In this document: one piece after another, positions 61,716-64,000 of the stretch
How the letters are laid out: every line of letters begins with the position of its first letter
How positions within the stretch are numbered: the first letter of the stretch is position 1
Assembly (NCBI RefSeq): GCF_900109495.1
Contig: NZ_FOAA01000002.1
Span: forward strand, 62,001-126,000
Length of the DNA: 64,000 nt
Origin: Ectothiorhodospira marina
GTDB lineage: Bacteria; Pseudomonadota; Gammaproteobacteria; Ectothiorhodospirales; Ectothiorhodospiraceae
Reading direction: 5' to 3'
Made by a program: the position numbers and the translations under genes
The notes under the pieces: model-generated
What the model saw: only the letters and a program-made list of their open reading frames with translations
The model's database searches: none
Told to the model about the DNA's origin: nothing

Positions 61716-62633
61716 ATGCAGATCATTCTACTCGCAGGTCAGGGCCAGAACGGTCCGCGTCGTATCCAATGTGCCCGTTGGCAACAGTTTGCTGTGCCCC
61801 TGGCCGCCTTGATGGTGGTCGGCGGCCTGCTGCTGTGGGCCGGATACCAGTGGGGAAGCCGTCAGGCTCCTTCGGATGCCATCGTCATTCAGTGGGAACA
61901 GGCGTTGGTCGAGCAGCGCCAGCAACTCGCCCAGGCCCGGGATACCACCGAGGCCAGTCTCGACGCCCTCACCATCAGGGTGGCCCGGCTTCAGGCTCAG
62001 GCCGCCCGCGTGGACGCCCTGGGGAGCAAGCTGGTGAGCATGGCCGGCCTGGAGGATGGCGAATTCGACTTTGCCGGCTTGCCCGGTATTGGCGGTCCCG
62101 AGGATGTCCTGCAGGACACCCGGCGGTCGGATCTGATGCGGGAACTGGACGCCCTGGCCCAGGTTCTGGACGATCGGGAGTCCCAGTTGCGGCTGCTGGA
62201 TCGGTTGATCCTCTCCGGGCAGTTGCAGGAGGAGGTCACCCCCGCGGGTCGCCCGGTGAAGACGGGCTGGATGTCCTCCGGCTATGGCACCCGCACCGAC
62301 CCCTTCACCGGCCGCCAGGCCTTTCATCGGGGGGTGGACTTTGCCGCCCGGCCTGGCACCGAAATCATTGCGGTGGCCGGCGGTATCGTGGTGTTTGCCG
62401 ACGATAACGATGCCTTTGGCAAACTGGTGGAGATCGATCACGGTAACGGCTATGTCACGCGCTATGCCCACAATCGGGATATGCGGGTCTCGGTGGGCGA
62501 TGCGGTGCGCAAGGGCGACGTGATCGCAACCATGGGCGCCACCGGCCGGGCCACCGGCACCCATGTGCATTTCGAAGTGCTCAAGGATGGTCGTCATACC
62601 AATCCTCATCGCTTCATCCAGTCCTCCGGCTAG
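61716..62633 (+). CDS. M23 (LytM-type) peptidase with membrane anchor
   Basis: Encodes 305 residues from ATG 61716. One transmembrane helix (about 26-44), a coiled coil (about 58-150) and a C-terminal M23 domain. Zinc ligands are H204-RGV-D208 and H283-V-H285, so the metallopeptidase site is complete and activity on peptidoglycan cross-links is expected. Located between the division cluster and secA, as in Pseudomonas. The 166-bp upstream gap shared with the DUF721 gene holds no clear promoter. Confidence 0.92.
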   Translation: MQIILLAGQGQNGPRRIQCARWQQFAVPLAALMVVGGLLLWAGYQWGSRQAPSDAIVIQWEQALVEQRQQLAQARDTTEASLDALTIRVARLQAQAARVDALGSKLVSMAGLEDGEFDFAGLPGIGGPEDVLQDTRRSDLMRELDALAQVLDDRESQLRLLDRLILSGQLQEEVTPAGRPVKTGWMSSGYGTRTDPFTGRQAFHRGVDFAARPGTEIIAVAGGIVVFADDNDAFGKLVEIDHGNGYVTRYAHNRDMRVSVGDAVRKGDVIATMGATGRATGTHVHFEVLKDGRHTNPHRFIQSSG

Positions 62634-62739
62634 ACAGCCCGGGTGGGCTCATCGGGCGCGGTCCCCGGCCTCCTGCGCCCCGGTGGACGATCAGTTATCA
62701 TGGCCGAACAAAAACCCAGTCACGCAGCGCGAAACCTTC

Positions 62740-64000
<1,261 letters not shown>

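Overview
The window is a GC-rich, gene-dense stretch of bacterial chromosome carrying core envelope, cell-division and metabolic genes. Gene order (rpoN-lptB-lptA-lptC-kdsC-kdsD, mlaFEDCB-murA-hisG, hisD-hisC-algW/degS, petABC-sspA-sspB, diaA-yraN-lpoA-rsmI-rnpB-mraZ, the complete dcw cluster to lpxC, then DUF721-M23-secA) is the conserved gammaproteobacterial arrangement known from Pseudomonas. A short-form HisG, a full HprK/HPr(Ser46) regulatory PTS, and murB inside the dcw cluster point away from enterics and towards a Chromatiales/Ectothiorhodospiraceae-like lineage. That placement is inference. No phage, IS, CRISPR array, tRNA or rRNA gene was seen. Layout: 1-5.1 kb holds the end of a GT39-like glycosyltransferase, lpxL, hldE and waaA (lipid A/core). 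5.1-8.1 kb is a minus-strand operon of PCMT-like methyltransferase, rhodanese, TolC and isochorismatase-like hydrolase. 8.2-11.8 kb carries a two-domain polyphosphate:AMP phosphotransferase and thiC behind a TPP riboswitch. 12-20.3 kb is a long minus-strand block: kdsD-kdsC-lptC-lptA-lptB-rpoN-hpf-ptsN-hprK-rapZ-EIIA(Man)-HPr. It combines Kdo and LPS export with sigma-54 and a sugar-transport-free PTS. 20.4-29.7 kb on the plus strand has a divergent DUF72-like orphan, mlaFEDCB, murA, hisG, a DAHP synthase inserted in the his block, hisD and hisC. 29.8-31.8 kb has a DegS/AlgW protease and a Nif3 protein. 32-35.9 kb is the cytochrome bc1 operon petABC and sspAB. 36.2-40.5 kb on the minus strand has a GlcD-like FAD oxidase, diaA, yraN and lpoA. 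40.6-42 kb carries rsmI and RNase P RNA. 42.2-61.1 kb is the dcw cluster: mraZ, rsmH, ftsL, ftsI, murE, murF, mraY, murD, ftsW, murG, murC, murB, ddl, ftsQ, ftsA, ftsZ, lpxC. Nearly all its genes overlap by a few bases or are tightly spaced, and it is fronted by a strong promoter with 10-bp-spaced MraZ-type repeats. 61.1-64 kb has a DUF721 gene, an M23 peptidase and the first 420 codons of secA. No wholly new multi-gene system is evident. The items most worth a second look are these: mlaF apparently has no canonical start codon upstream of its first conserved strand; a nested ~247-bp palindromic element lies between sspB and the FAD oxidase; a REP-like family (GTGGGAGCGGCC core) recurs at operon ends; the thiC leader can fold to hide its Shine-Dalgarno; and the DUF72-like orphan is divergent.
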